Positions 14,738 to 24,740 of a stretch of 33,251 bases of DNA are shown piece by piece (the stretch's first letter is position 1; each line of letters starts with the position of its first letter). The notes under the pieces were generated by a model. That model worked only from the letters and a program-made list of their open reading frames with translations. It did not search any database and was not told the origin of the DNA. The translations under genes were made by a program, and so were the position numbers. Location of the stretch: positions 1-33,251 of the forward strand of contig JASJDZ010000047.1 of NCBI GenBank assembly GCA_030065575.1, written 5' to 3'. This DNA comes from Acidimicrobiia bacterium. Lineage in GTDB: Bacteria > Actinomycetota > Acidimicrobiia > Spongiisociales > UBA5794.

Positions 14738-15367
14738 ATGACCGAAGAAACCATCCACGTCGCCATCTACGACACATGGGCGGATTGGGAGGCAGGATAC
14801 GCCCTCGCCCATCTGGGGTCCGGCGACTGGCAGCCGGACGGGCGAAGCTATCGCATCGTGACAGTGGCTGAGTCGCTCGATCCGGTAACGACCAAGGGCG
14901 GAATCTCGCTAACGCCTGACATCACCATCAGCGAGCTCGATCCCGGCGAGAGCGCCATGCTCATCCTGCCCGGCGCGGACAGCTGGCTCACGGGCTCCAA
15001 CATGTCGTTTGTCGAAACCGCAAGGGAGTTTCTCGACGCCGGAGTTCCAGTGGCGGCCATCTGCGGCGCCACCATCGGTCTTGCCCGTGGTGGCCTTCTG
15101 AACGACATCGACCACACGTCGAACGCGCCGCAGATTCTCGAGTCTCCGGCGTACACCGGCCACGACCGCTACCGAAACGAGTTGGCCGTTCGCGACGGCA
15201 ATTTGGTCACTGCCAGTGCGACTGCACCGGTCGAGTTCGCCCGAGCGATCTTCGATGCGCTCGAGTTCTATCCTGAGCCGACCAGCGCCAACTGGTATCT
15301 CTTCTACGGAAGGCAGGATGAGGCGGGGTTCTTTGGCCTCATGGCAGGTATGGCGCATGCCGAATGA
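14738..15367 (+). CDS. DJ-1/PfpI family protein (type 1 glutamine amidotransferase-like)
   Basis: A 209-residue cytoplasmic protein. It has the DJ-1/PfpI flavodoxin-like core: HVAIYDTWADWEAGY with the conserved Glu near residue 18, MLILPGAD, and the nucleophile elbow AAICGATIGLARGGLL with Cys 109. Members act as chaperones, glyoxalases, proteases or amidases; this close subgroup is usually annotated only as type 1 glutamine amidotransferase-like. AAAGGAGAGG precedes the ATG at ideal distance. The MarR gene overlaps its last 11 bases, so the two are translationally coupled. Control by the promoter and repeats at 14684-14721 suggests an inducible stress or detoxification role, which is inference. 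Confidence 0.9.
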   Translation: MTEETIHVAIYDTWADWEAGYALAHLGSGDWQPDGRSYRIVTVAESLDPVTTKGGISLTPDITISELDPGESAMLILPGADSWLTGSNMSFVETAREFLDAGVPVAAICGATIGLARGGLLNDIDHTSNAPQILESPAYTGHDRYRNELAVRDGNLVTASATAPVEFARAIFDALEFYPEPTSANWYLFYGRQDEAGFFGLMAGMAHAE

Positions 15368-15797
15368 GTCCCAGCTCGGCGGCGAGTTCACTCTGGCGAT
15401 CTTCAAGCTCAATGGTCAGTTGTTGGCCGCGGGGGAGAAACTCGCTGAACCCGCAGGCATCACCGTTGCGTGGTGGCAAGTGCTAGGGGCTGTCCTGCGG
15501 CAGCCCCTGACCGCGTCCGGGATCGCCCGTCAGATGGGAATCACCAGGCAGGCAGTGCAGCGGATCGCCAATCGCCTCATCGCCGAGGGCCTGCTCCAAG
15601 CATCACCCAACCCGGCGCATAAGAGATCCCCGTTGCTGGCACCAACGACGGATGGACGTCTGGCCATCGAACGTATCGGGCCGGGGCAAGCTGCCTTCTC
15701 GAAACGCCTGATCAAATCGTTCGGTCGCGCAGAGTTTGCGGCTCTCATCTCGGAACTCGAGCGGATGTCGGCCACCGTGGATGCGGTCGGTCCATAG
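15357..15797 (+). CDS. MarR-family transcriptional regulator
   Basis: A 146-residue winged-helix regulator. After an N-terminal dimerisation helix (FTLAIFKLNGQLLAAGEKLA) comes WWQVLGAVLRQPLTASGIARQ, then the recognition helix region GITRQAVQRIANRLIAEGLL and the wing (NPAHKRSPLLAPTTDGR), closing with the C-terminal dimer helix. Its start overlaps the DJ-1 gene by 11 bp, so both come from the promoter at 14684. MarR proteins usually repress their own operon and respond to a small ligand, so the repeated TGTCAT-containing sites there are probably its operators. The intact VOC gene, divergent on the other side of that promoter, may belong to the same regulon. Confidence 0.9.
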   Translation: MPNESQLGGEFTLAIFKLNGQLLAAGEKLAEPAGITVAWWQVLGAVLRQPLTASGIARQMGITRQAVQRIANRLIAEGLLQASPNPAHKRSPLLAPTTDGRLAIERIGPGQAAFSKRLIKSFGRAEFAALISELERMSATVDAVGP

Positions 15798-16041
15798 GAG
15801 ACATCGCCGATGGTCGACATCGAGGTCGTCGAACCGCCGTATGGCTGCCTCTTGGGCAAATAGGGTGCTGGCCTTTCCCGGATCAGGCAATCCTTCCACG
15901 GCGCACTCCCGGAGCTCTCTCGACCTGGCCGGGCACATAGCTACCATCATTGACGCGACCTTGCCCGAGGGTTTCCTCCGAACAGCAGTCGCCGACTCAA
16001 GGAGGCTCTGGACAAGGCCGGCCGCGAGCCGATGAGACCGA
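15798..16041. other. intergenic stretch, nothing recognised
   Basis: About 240 bp between marR and the next hairpin. Short open frames on both strands resemble no family I know. The plus-strand frame ending at 16065 (KEALDKAGREPMRPRGP) could be a decayed coding tail, but this is not supported further. Confidence 0.3.
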
Positions 16042-16057
16042 GGGGACCCTTGTCCCC
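16042..16057 (+). terminator. GC hairpin before the deazaflavin gene
   Basis: GGGGAC-CCTT-GTCCCC forms a 6-bp GC-rich stem with a tetraloop, 8 bp upstream of the AAGGAGG ribosome binding site of the next gene. No T run follows, so it may be a weak terminator for the marR operon or a structure in the leader of the next transcript. Confidence 0.35.
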
Positions 16058-16075
16058 GAGGAATAAGGAGGAATC

Positions 16076-16600
16076 GTGACCAACGATGTCGCTCTCCGGC
16101 GTCGGGTGGCGCGGGTGATCGGCTTCATTCTTCTCGGCTTTCTGATCTCGAGGGCGATCTATCCCATCGTCTGGCGTTTGCAATGGCAGCCGGCGATCGA
16201 TGCACTCCGATGGTTCAACAAGAAGGTCCAGAATCCGGTGACACTGAGGGTGGCCGGAAAGAAGAATCGGGACCTGGCAGCGCTCCATCACACGGGTCGC
16301 CGGTCTGGAAGAGAGTACGTCGTGCCGGTGTTGGTGCAACGAACCGGGCAGTCGTTCCTCATCCCGCTGTCCTACGGCACCAAAGTCGACTGGTTGCGCA
16401 ACGTCCTGGCATCCGGCGGCTGCGCCATCGACCACGACAGTGTGCGCTACGACACGGTCGCCCCAGCGATCGTGTCGATGCCGGAAGCTGCGCCGGACCT
16501 GACCTCGCGACGGATGAGGGTGTTCGGACTGTTGGGCATCGAGTCGTTTCTCCGGTTGGACATCAGCCACAGCGAGATGCCTGCCGAGCAAGCGACGTGA
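16076..16600 (+). CDS. deazaflavin (F420)-dependent nitroreductase family protein
   Basis: A 174-residue protein of the DUF385/Ddn family, split-barrel proteins that use reduced F420 to reduce quinones, nitro compounds and similar substrates. The family core is present: TLRVAGKKNRDLAALHHTGR, RSGREYVVPVLV, FLIPLSYGTKVDWLRNVLASG. A hydrophobic N-terminal helix (VIGFILLGFLISRAIYPIVW) suggests membrane attachment, as in related mycobacterial proteins that act on menaquinone. The GTG start has AAGGAGG at ideal distance. Its stop overlaps the start of the GNAT gene (GTGA), so the two form an operon. The presence of this family implies the host makes F420, typical of actinobacteria; the exact substrate is not readable. 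Confidence 0.85.
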   Translation: MTNDVALRRRVARVIGFILLGFLISRAIYPIVWRLQWQPAIDALRWFNKKVQNPVTLRVAGKKNRDLAALHHTGRRSGREYVVPVLVQRTGQSFLIPLSYGTKVDWLRNVLASGGCAIDHDSVRYDTVAPAIVSMPEAAPDLTSRRMRVFGLLGIESFLRLDISHSEMPAEQAT

Positions 16601-17196
16601 CCGAGGTTGCGGCCAATAAGGCACAGTCGTCATTGCCGGACCCGGACGAGAGCGGGACGATCGAAATCAGACAACTCGGGGCAGACAATATCGAGCTGAT
16701 TCGAGAGATCGATCGCTCCGAGCACATCGACACGCAATACACCGTCAAGGGCGGTCGGCTCCATAGCGAGCGTGTTGGGTTCGATGTCCCGCAGTGGGAT
16801 AGCGAGGGCCACGGGCACCACAGCTCCGCACGTCGGATCACTGAATTCCGGCCGATTGTCGAGAGCGGCGCGGCCCTGCTCGGTGCGTTCATCGACGATC
16901 TGCTCGCAGGCATAGCCATTGTGGACCCATCGTTCGACGGAAGTACCGCGTGGTTCGCCTTCCTCCATGTGAGTCGGGCCTACCGGCGCCGGGGCGTTGC
17001 CTCGGCGCTGTGGGCCGCCGGCCAAGAGATCGCAACCAGCGCCGACGCAACATCGATGTACGTATCGGCAACGCCGAGCGGTTCAGCCGTCGGGTTCTAC
17101 CTCAGCCGCGGCTGCCGGCTCGCGGAACCTCCGCACCCGGCACTCTTCTCCAAGGAACCTGAAGACATACACTTGGTATGCCCCGTCACTAGTTGA
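16597..17196 (+). CDS. GNAT family N-acetyltransferase
   Basis: A 199-residue acetyltransferase. The GNAT fold is visible from about residue 20 (IEIRQLGADNIELIREIDRS); the acetyl-CoA pyrophosphate loop is RAYRRRGVASALW, and the last strands include MYVSATPSGSAVGFYLSRGC, where SAVGFYxxxGC is the usual motif B region. The acceptor is unknown. GTG at 16597 overlaps the stop of the deazaflavin gene by 4 bp, which fixes the start; the frame is open far upstream, but only as the shadow of that gene. Its last 8 bases overlap the end of the convergent lipoprotein gene. Confidence 0.88.
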   Translation: MTEVAANKAQSSLPDPDESGTIEIRQLGADNIELIREIDRSEHIDTQYTVKGGRLHSERVGFDVPQWDSEGHGHHSSARRITEFRPIVESGAALLGAFIDDLLAGIAIVDPSFDGSTAWFAFLHVSRAYRRRGVASALWAAGQEIATSADATSMYVSATPSGSAVGFYLSRGCRLAEPPHPALFSKEPEDIHLVCPVTS

Positions 17197-18376
17197 GGAA
17201 GTCGCCCAGGCTGAGACCGGTGTCCACTCCGTCGCGCACTACCCGGTCGCCGAGCGGCTCGGGCAGTTCCACGGTCACAGGTTGCTCGGGATTGCCCTGA
17301 CAGTCCTGAGCACCCCCCAGCGGCTCCACCCCAAACACGATCAGGACTTCCTCGTCGGTCAAGAGCACTTCTGGCCCGATCAGGCGATCCCCCATCGGTT
17401 GGCCGCTGGCGCAGTTGCGCTCGGTCGCCAGCACATCGATCGACGTGGTTTCAATCCCCAAAGGACCACCGTCCGGATCGACCCGCCAGGTGACAACGCC
17501 CAGGCCGTCTGGCAGCTGGATCTGCAGCGGGCAAGGGCCCCCAGCCGAAGCACCGGCCCATCGCCACTTCATTCCATCGAGTTCTAGCTCTATGAAGGCG
17601 ATCCCACTGTTCTCTGTGTCACGAGCGACGACAAGCGCCTCCGTCTCGGTGACATGCAGCAACCGCCAGCCTTCCTGAGGCCAATACTGACCTTCCGCGT
17701 CGCTGAGGAATTCATCCATCGCCTCACGGATACCGGGCGGATCGGTATCCAACGGATCGAAGTCCGCATTGCCTGCCTGGTATTTCAGATAGTCGAGCGC
17801 CGCCGCCGGGAACGACGGGCCTGATGGGCATCTCAGCCAGACGTCACCGGGCAACGTCCCTTCAGCGCCCGGTACGACGATGACGACATCCTCGCCCCTT
17901 TCCGACAGCATCGGATTGAGCACCACCGCGTCGAGCGAAACAGGGTCGTTGAGGCGCACCTCGAACCCGTGGGTAGTCAGGATGTCGGTGCATTCCAGGC
18001 CCGGCGGCGAGATGTAGTCGCCGACCGAGATTCCCAGCTCGAGCTCGGGTGGCGGTTGAACAACCGCAATGCGAAGCTCCGGCCGGCATCCGCCACCATT
18101 GACGGCGATGTGCAGCAGCTGCTCGGTTGAGTCATCGAGCAGGACGGCGACGGGACCGCCGTTGCGGATCGGTCCATCCGGCAGAGCCGCGCTCATCTCC
18201 CGCCACTCGAGGCTGGCGATGGCATCGAAGGGATCGTCTGCCAGGAACGGGCCGTAGCCGGCTTCGCCCGACCCGATTGCCGGTGCCGGCGCGCCGCCGG
18301 CCCCATCGATGGACTCTCCGCATGCGGCTGCCAGCAGCGCAAGCCCCAGCAGAAGTACAACGATCCGACTTCGCAT
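17189..18376 (-). CDS. putative lipoprotein of unknown function
   Basis: A 395-residue protein with a textbook lipoprotein signal peptide (MRSRIVVLLLGLALLAAAC; lipobox LAAAC). The mature part is acidic, beta-rich and contains several Cys residues (GGGCRPE, LECTD, WLRCPSG, GGPCP, NCASG, DCQG), an even number that suggests disulfides outside the membrane. No known domain is recognised. A possible repeat relation exists between the CRPELRIAVVQPPPEL region and the later CPLQIQLPDGLGV region, but it is weak. It stands alone, between a convergent GNAT gene and acnA, whose stop lies 60 bp upstream of its start on the same strand, so read-through from acnA is possible. Confidence 0.75.
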   Translation of the reverse strand: MRSRIVVLLLGLALLAAACGESIDGAGGAPAPAIGSGEAGYGPFLADDPFDAIASLEWREMSAALPDGPIRNGGPVAVLLDDSTEQLLHIAVNGGGCRPELRIAVVQPPPELELGISVGDYISPPGLECTDILTTHGFEVRLNDPVSLDAVVLNPMLSERGEDVVIVVPGAEGTLPGDVWLRCPSGPSFPAAALDYLKYQAGNADFDPLDTDPPGIREAMDEFLSDAEGQYWPQEGWRLLHVTETEALVVARDTENSGIAFIELELDGMKWRWAGASAGGPCPLQIQLPDGLGVVTWRVDPDGGPLGIETTSIDVLATERNCASGQPMGDRLIGPEVLLTDEEVLIVFGVEPLGGAQDCQGNPEQPVTVELPEPLGDRVVRDGVDTGLSLGDFLN

Positions 18377-18436
18377 GTCTCCACCCCTTTGCGCAGGACG
18401 ATGGTACGACGCCGCACGGACGGTCTGGGGTTCCTC

Positions 18437-21112
<2,676 letters not shown>

Positions 21113-21178
21113 GGGGTGTCCTCTCCTGGTGAATCTCTAAGTCCGGCCAGGATACAGACGCGATCCGCCCCACACTGC

Positions 21179-21196
21179 CCTCCCAATTGCGGGAGG
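21179..21196 (-). terminator. hairpin after the GerMN/Gmad2 gene
   Basis: CCTCCC (21179-21184) and GGGAGG (21191-21196) flank a 6-base loop, 23 bp after the stop of the upstream minus-strand gene and 67 bp before acnA. It is short and lacks a T run, so it is a possible, not certain, terminator. Confidence 0.4.
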
Positions 21197-21218
21197 ACAG
21201 GGGCTGATTGCATCAGCC

Positions 21219-22925
21219 TCAGACACACATCCCGTCTTCGGTCACTCCCCGACCGCAGAAGGCTGTCGCTTCGACGCTCTTCAGGCTGAAGCCCTCGCCG
21301 CCCTCAGTGGGCTGACCAAAGATGTGGAGCCGCCAGCCGAGCTGGGCATCGTCCAGCAAACCGACCACGTCGAAAGTGACCTCGCCGAGATCGCCGACCG
21401 TCGGCGGGATGACCATCTCGGCGCGGAAGCCACCCTCATCGACCCGGAACGACTCGGCGATCATCGTGCCCAGATCGAGCATCGTCTCGGCCTCCGGAAT
21501 GCCGCCCATCTGAGCAACAACCCAGGAGGTGAGGTCATCGACACCGCCGAGATAGCCGATGAAGCGTGAGTTGACCCAGCCCGTGACACCGTCCACGGTG
21601 ACCTCGTTCCAGATCGAGCTCTCCAGCAAGCGATGCCGGCCGGTGGCGACCAGGTCATCGGCAAGCGGGTCGAGACCTAGCAGCGGCTCGTAGCCGACGC
21701 CGGGACCATCACGCAGGTTGAGAACGTCGTCGTAACGCACGCCAACCACAGCAACCACATCACCTTCCGCCGGCCCGATATCAAAGGCCTCGCCGGGCAA
21801 ACTGGTGCTTGTCGGCGGCAAGGTCGTTGTCGTCGGCGGTTCCTCATCGCCGCCGGGGAGCAGCGTTACCGGATAACGGATCTCGTTGACGCGGGACCCA
21901 TCGAGCGCGGCCTCTTCGTAGACGACGATCTCGCCGGCCGTTTCCTCCGGCACGAAGAACGGAGCTGCGACCGAGAAGTCACCCCAACAGCCGGTCCCAC
22001 AGGTAGCGGTCGTGAAACCGGCATTGATCACGTTGCCCGACTCGTTGACGATCTCAAACTGGACGGTTGCCTCGAACGCGTTGGCCATCCCGCTGATTGT
22101 CACGGGGCTACTCACCGTCGCGCCGATGGCCGGCGTGTCGAGGAAGACGAGAGGCAGGATGTCGACATAATCCATGCGGGTCTGCGGGCCGTCGAGCACT
22201 ATCCCCTCGCCGGAGAACACATCGACGACTTCGCCTTCGATCAGGAAGAGAACCGAGTCAATGCCATCGAATTGCGTTGCGGTGAACACCACCTGGGCGA
22301 GCCGCGTGATCATCAGCATGCTGCCGCCTCCGGCCTCGAACTCTGCGGGAAGATCGACCTGGAGGACGTTCCCATCAAGCGACCCTCTCCATTCGCCGGA
22401 CAACTCGGGGATTGCGGATCGATAAGCGCCGAACGTCGGGCCTTGATTGAAGAGCGCGTCCAGAGCAATATCCCAGGTAGCGACAGCAGCGTCAGTCCCC
22501 GGCTCGGACGGAATCTCGACTTCTAGCTGCACCGGCACCAACGCCGGATCGTCGAGATTGGTTGTCAACGCCTCTGAGAAGACGTAGATGCTGAACTCCG
22601 CCACTGTGGGAACCCCGGGGGCAGTCGTTGTCCCCGGCGCAACGGTTGTCGTCGGCTCGTCCGCCAACGTCGTGGTAGTCGTGTCCGGCGCGGCAATGGT
22701 CGTGGCCGGATCTGTTGGCTCTTCACCGCCCCGGAACAAGAGCAGCGGTAGACCGACCAGCAGCACTGCGGCAACGGCGGTTGCAGCCCACACCAGCATC
22801 GGGGGACGTTGTTTCTTCTCGGGAACAGTCATCGGAGCAACCTCCTCCGGGAATGGGGGCGCATCCGGCGCCATTGCCATCAGCCGGTAAGTCAGTTCCC
22901 GAACGCGGGGGTCGTGATCACTCAT
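21219..22925 (-). CDS. membrane protein with GerMN, Gmad2 and SH3-like domains (candidate anti-sigma factor)
   Basis: A 568-residue single-pass protein. Residues 1-42 are a short cytoplasmic segment (DPRVRELTYRLMAMAPDAPP), 43-64 a transmembrane helix, followed by a Thr-rich linker. Outside lie a GerMN-like domain (about 90-230; ALFNQGPTFGAYRSAIPE, LAQVVFTATQFDGIDSVLF), a Gmad2 Ig-like domain (about 245-345; PAIGATVSSPVTISGMANAF), a second Thr/Pro linker and a bacterial SH3-like domain (about 385-450; LNLRDGPGVGYEPL). The C-terminal 110 residues are unassigned. Its ATG overlaps the stop of the sigma-factor gene by 8 bp. The layout fits an anti-sigma factor whose extracellular half senses the wall, but the cytoplasmic part has no recognisable zinc or ASD motif, so that role is inference. 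Confidence 0.8.
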   Translation of the reverse strand: MSDHDPRVRELTYRLMAMAPDAPPFPEEVAPMTVPEKKQRPPMLVWAATAVAAVLLVGLPLLLFRGGEEPTDPATTIAAPDTTTTTLADEPTTTVAPGTTTAPGVPTVAEFSIYVFSEALTTNLDDPALVPVQLEVEIPSEPGTDAAVATWDIALDALFNQGPTFGAYRSAIPELSGEWRGSLDGNVLQVDLPAEFEAGGGSMLMITRLAQVVFTATQFDGIDSVLFLIEGEVVDVFSGEGIVLDGPQTRMDYVDILPLVFLDTPAIGATVSSPVTISGMANAFEATVQFEIVNESGNVINAGFTTATCGTGCWGDFSVAAPFFVPEETAGEIVVYEEAALDGSRVNEIRYPVTLLPGGDEEPPTTTTLPPTSTSLPGEAFDIGPAEGDVVAVVGVRYDDVLNLRDGPGVGYEPLLGLDPLADDLVATGRHRLLESSIWNEVTVDGVTGWVNSRFIGYLGGVDDLTSWVVAQMGGIPEAETMLDLGTMIAESFRVDEGGFRAEMVIPPTVGDLGEVTFDVVGLLDDAQLGWRLHIFGQPTEGGEGFSLKSVEATAFCGRGVTEDGMCV

Positions 22926-23370
22926 CGAGGAACTCCCTGAGTCGTGAGCGTGCCCGAGCAAGATGCCGCTTCACCGATCCCTCAGAGATCTTGAGGCGAT
23001 GCGCCACCTCGGCGGCACTGAGGTCTTCCCAATAGGTGAGGACGACCGCAGCGCGCTGCTGCACGCTCAACCGATCGACCGCAGCAAGCACGTCGACATC
23101 GACCTCATATGGCCAATTGAAAGCGGGAGATGCAGCTTTCATCTCCCGCAATCGTCGACGCAGCGTGCTGCGATGGTGCGAACGGGCATGGTTGAGGACC
23201 GACCGATAGAGATAGGCCCGGTGATTCCGGACCTCGGGCCATTCCCTGGCTCGGAAGGACCGCAAGCACGCGTCCGTCACCACATCCTGGGCGTCGAACG
23301 GGCCGACGAGGCCGGTGGCAAAGCGCACCAGGTCGTCGGCGTACTTGCGATAGATCTCTTCGTCAGTCAT
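22918..23370 (-). CDS. ECF-like RNA polymerase sigma factor
   Basis: A 150-residue sigma-70 family protein with two domains. Region 2 (about residues 5-70) reads YRKYADDLVRFATGLVGPFD, AQDVVTDACLRSFR and YLYRSVLNHARSHHRS. Region 4 (about 95-145) reads LSVQQRAAVVLTYWEDLSAAEVA, followed by ISEGSVKRHLARARSRLREFL, a clear helix-turn-helix. The ATG at 23370 is chosen as the likely start; an in-frame ATG at 23379 is almost as good, and neither has a strong ribosome binding site. The next gene overlaps its end and encodes a membrane protein, the usual sigma/anti-sigma order. It is divergent from the TlpA-like gene. Confidence 0.92.
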   Translation of the reverse strand: MTDEEIYRKYADDLVRFATGLVGPFDAQDVVTDACLRSFRAREWPEVRNHRAYLYRSVLNHARSHHRSTLRRRLREMKAASPAFNWPYEVDVDVLAAVDRLSVQQRAAVVLTYWEDLSAAEVAHRLKISEGSVKRHLARARSRLREFLDE

Positions 23371-23472
23371 TACACCCATATGACGCCACCGATGACGTTC
23401 CTGGGTGACACGCTATTGCGGATGTGTCCGAGGGGGAAGGATGGTTGCGAACCTGGGGTAACCTCGGACGCC

Positions 23473-24063
23473 ATGCCAGACCAGGACCACAGCCGCAAAT
23501 CGACCGTCACCACGTGGGTGATCCTCGCCAGCGTCTTCGTCGCTGCGGTAATGGTGACGGTATTCATCGGCACTCGCGACGACGGGGAGTCCAACGAGTT
23601 TCCCGATCTCGGAGATATCGCAGAGAGCGACCCCAACCTTCCCGCAAACGCAGAGCCGGCGCCGACCTTTGCGGTGGAGACATTGGACGGGAAGGGATTC
23701 GACCTTGCCCGACACCTCGCCGAAGACGGCCGCCCCGTGGTGCTGAACCTATGGGCGTCGTGGTGCCCGCCGTGCCGCGCGGAGATGCCGGCAATCAACA
23801 CCTCGTCGCAGCGTCACCCGGAGATCAAGTTCGTCGGCGTTGCGGTGAAGGACACGGCGGAGGAAGCGCGGGCGTTCGCCGATGAGATCGGCATCGAATA
23901 CACAATCGGCTTTGACGACGGTTCGGTCGACGACGCATATCCGGTGCTCGGGTTGCCGGCGACGTTCTACATCGATGGCAATGGCATCCTCGTCAAGACC
24001 CATGTTGGCCCCGTCACCATCGACTCACTGGACGATGACATCGCCCAACTGTTTGGAAGTTGA
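23473..24063 (+). CDS. TlpA/ResA-like membrane-anchored thioredoxin
   Basis: A 196-residue protein with an N-terminal membrane anchor (TVTTWVILASVFVAAVMVTV) and a thioredoxin-fold domain outside. The active site is WASWCPPCR (Cys 98, Cys 101), and a cis-Pro loop is GLPATFYID, where xPxT is typical of TlpA/ResA. Such proteins reduce disulfides in exported proteins, for instance in cytochrome c maturation. No cytochrome biogenesis gene is near, so the client is unknown. The ATG at 23473 is chosen because the basic n-region before the anchor starts there; the frame is open upstream, but without signal-like sequence. It is divergent from the sigma factor gene and followed by a stack of inverted repeats. 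Confidence 0.9.
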   Translation: MPDQDHSRKSTVTTWVILASVFVAAVMVTVFIGTRDDGESNEFPDLGDIAESDPNLPANAEPAPTFAVETLDGKGFDLARHLAEDGRPVVLNLWASWCPPCRAEMPAINTSSQRHPEIKFVGVAVKDTAEEARAFADEIGIEYTIGFDDGSVDDAYPVLGLPATFYIDGNGILVKTHVGPVTIDSLDDDIAQLFGS

Positions 24064-24081
24064 GGTTCGGGTCATGAGGGC

Positions 24082-24102
24082 GGAGTCTGCAGAGCAGACT
24101 CC
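24082..24102 (+). terminator. strong hairpin after the TlpA-like gene
   Basis: GGAGTCTGC-AGA-GCAGACTCC is a perfect 9-bp stem with a 3-base loop, 18 bp after the TlpA stop. It lacks a following T run but is stable, so it probably ends or stabilises that transcript. Two further dyads follow directly (24105-24151). Confidence 0.55.
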
Positions 24103-24104
24103 AA

Positions 24105-24151
24105 CCTGTCCGTTAACTCCGGACAGGCCCTGTCCGACAGCGCCGGACAGG
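24105..24151. repeat. tandem CCTGTCCG-N7-CGGACAGG inverted repeats
   Basis: The dyad CCTGTCCG-N7-CGGACAGG occurs twice: 24105-24127 (loop TTAACTC) and 24129-24151 (loop ACAGCGC). The arms are identical in both copies and the repeats are in tandem, 24 bp apart. The second ends 16 bp before the DUF5317 start. Identical arms with unrelated loops are what one expects for paired operator sites or RNA hairpins under selection. No regulator is adjacent that obviously fits. Confidence 0.7.
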
Positions 24152-24167
24152 CGCTAACGTCGCTCAC

Positions 24168-24740
24168 ATGCTGTGGCTGTTCGCCGTTCTCGCTGTTTCG
24201 GTGGGTGTCTCCCTGCTCCGTGGCGGGAAGCTATCCAATATCGCAGAAATCTATGCGCGTGGGTGGTGGCTGCTCTTCGTCGGGCTCGGTATGCAGACGG
24301 CGGCCAACTTCGTCAACAACGACCAGCGGGAGATCGCCGTGTGGTTGGTCTTGCTCTCCTACATCCCGCTGCTGATGGTCATCCTTCTCAACCAACGCCT
24401 GCCCGGAATGTGGATAGCCGGCGTGGGCATCCTGATGAACTTCACCGTGATCGCTCTCAACAACGGAATGCCGGTCCTACCTGAGGCATTCGAACTGGCC
24501 GGCGGCAACATCGACAACCTCACTCTCGATGCCAAGCACGTCATCCTCGATGGCAGTTCCCGGCTCCCCTTCCTGGCCGACATCATCCCTATGCCGGGGT
24601 CGGTGATCTCCATGGGCGATGTCCTGCTGGCGGTGGGCCTCGGTGTGTTTGTCGAAGACCAGCTACAGCAGCCGCTGCGTCTGTTCCGCCATCGGGTTCA
24701 GGGGCTGCCGGGCTCGGCGGCTGATGAGCGAGGGGCCTGA
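24168..24740 (+). CDS. DUF5317 family membrane protein
   Basis: A 190-residue integral membrane protein with about five hydrophobic helices. The DUF5317 pattern is visible: a first helix (MLWLFAVLAVSVGVSLLRGG), ARGWWLLFVGLGMQ, a third helix, then NQRLPGMWIAGVGILMNFTV and NNGMPVLPEA, and a last segment with PLPGSVISMGD-like sequence (MPGSVISMGDVLLAVGLGVF). The function of the family is unknown. The ATG at 24168 lies 16 bp after a pair of inverted repeats and has no obvious ribosome binding site, so a structured or very short leader is likely. Its 3' end overlaps the convergent HD-domain gene by 43 bp. Confidence 0.8.
   Translation: MLWLFAVLAVSVGVSLLRGGKLSNIAEIYARGWWLLFVGLGMQTAANFVNNDQREIAVWLVLLSYIPLLMVILLNQRLPGMWIAGVGILMNFTVIALNNGMPVLPEAFELAGGNIDNLTLDAKHVILDGSSRLPFLADIIPMPGSVISMGDVLLAVGLGVFVEDQLQQPLRLFRHRVQGLPGSAADERGA

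Noticed and set aside
16183-16596. N-terminal extension of the GNAT gene
   Set aside because: This part is the deazaflavin gene read in another frame; the GTGA overlap at 16597 gives a natural start.
15947-16633. 228-codon minus-strand frame opposite the deazaflavin gene
   Set aside because: The plus strand carries a clear Ddn-like protein with a strong ribosome binding site; the antisense product has no recognisable features.
23371-23400. GGAAC...CGTC as an autoregulatory ECF promoter upstream of the sigma gene
   Set aside because: The spacing between the two elements is 11 bp, too short for the usual 15-17 bp of ECF promoters.
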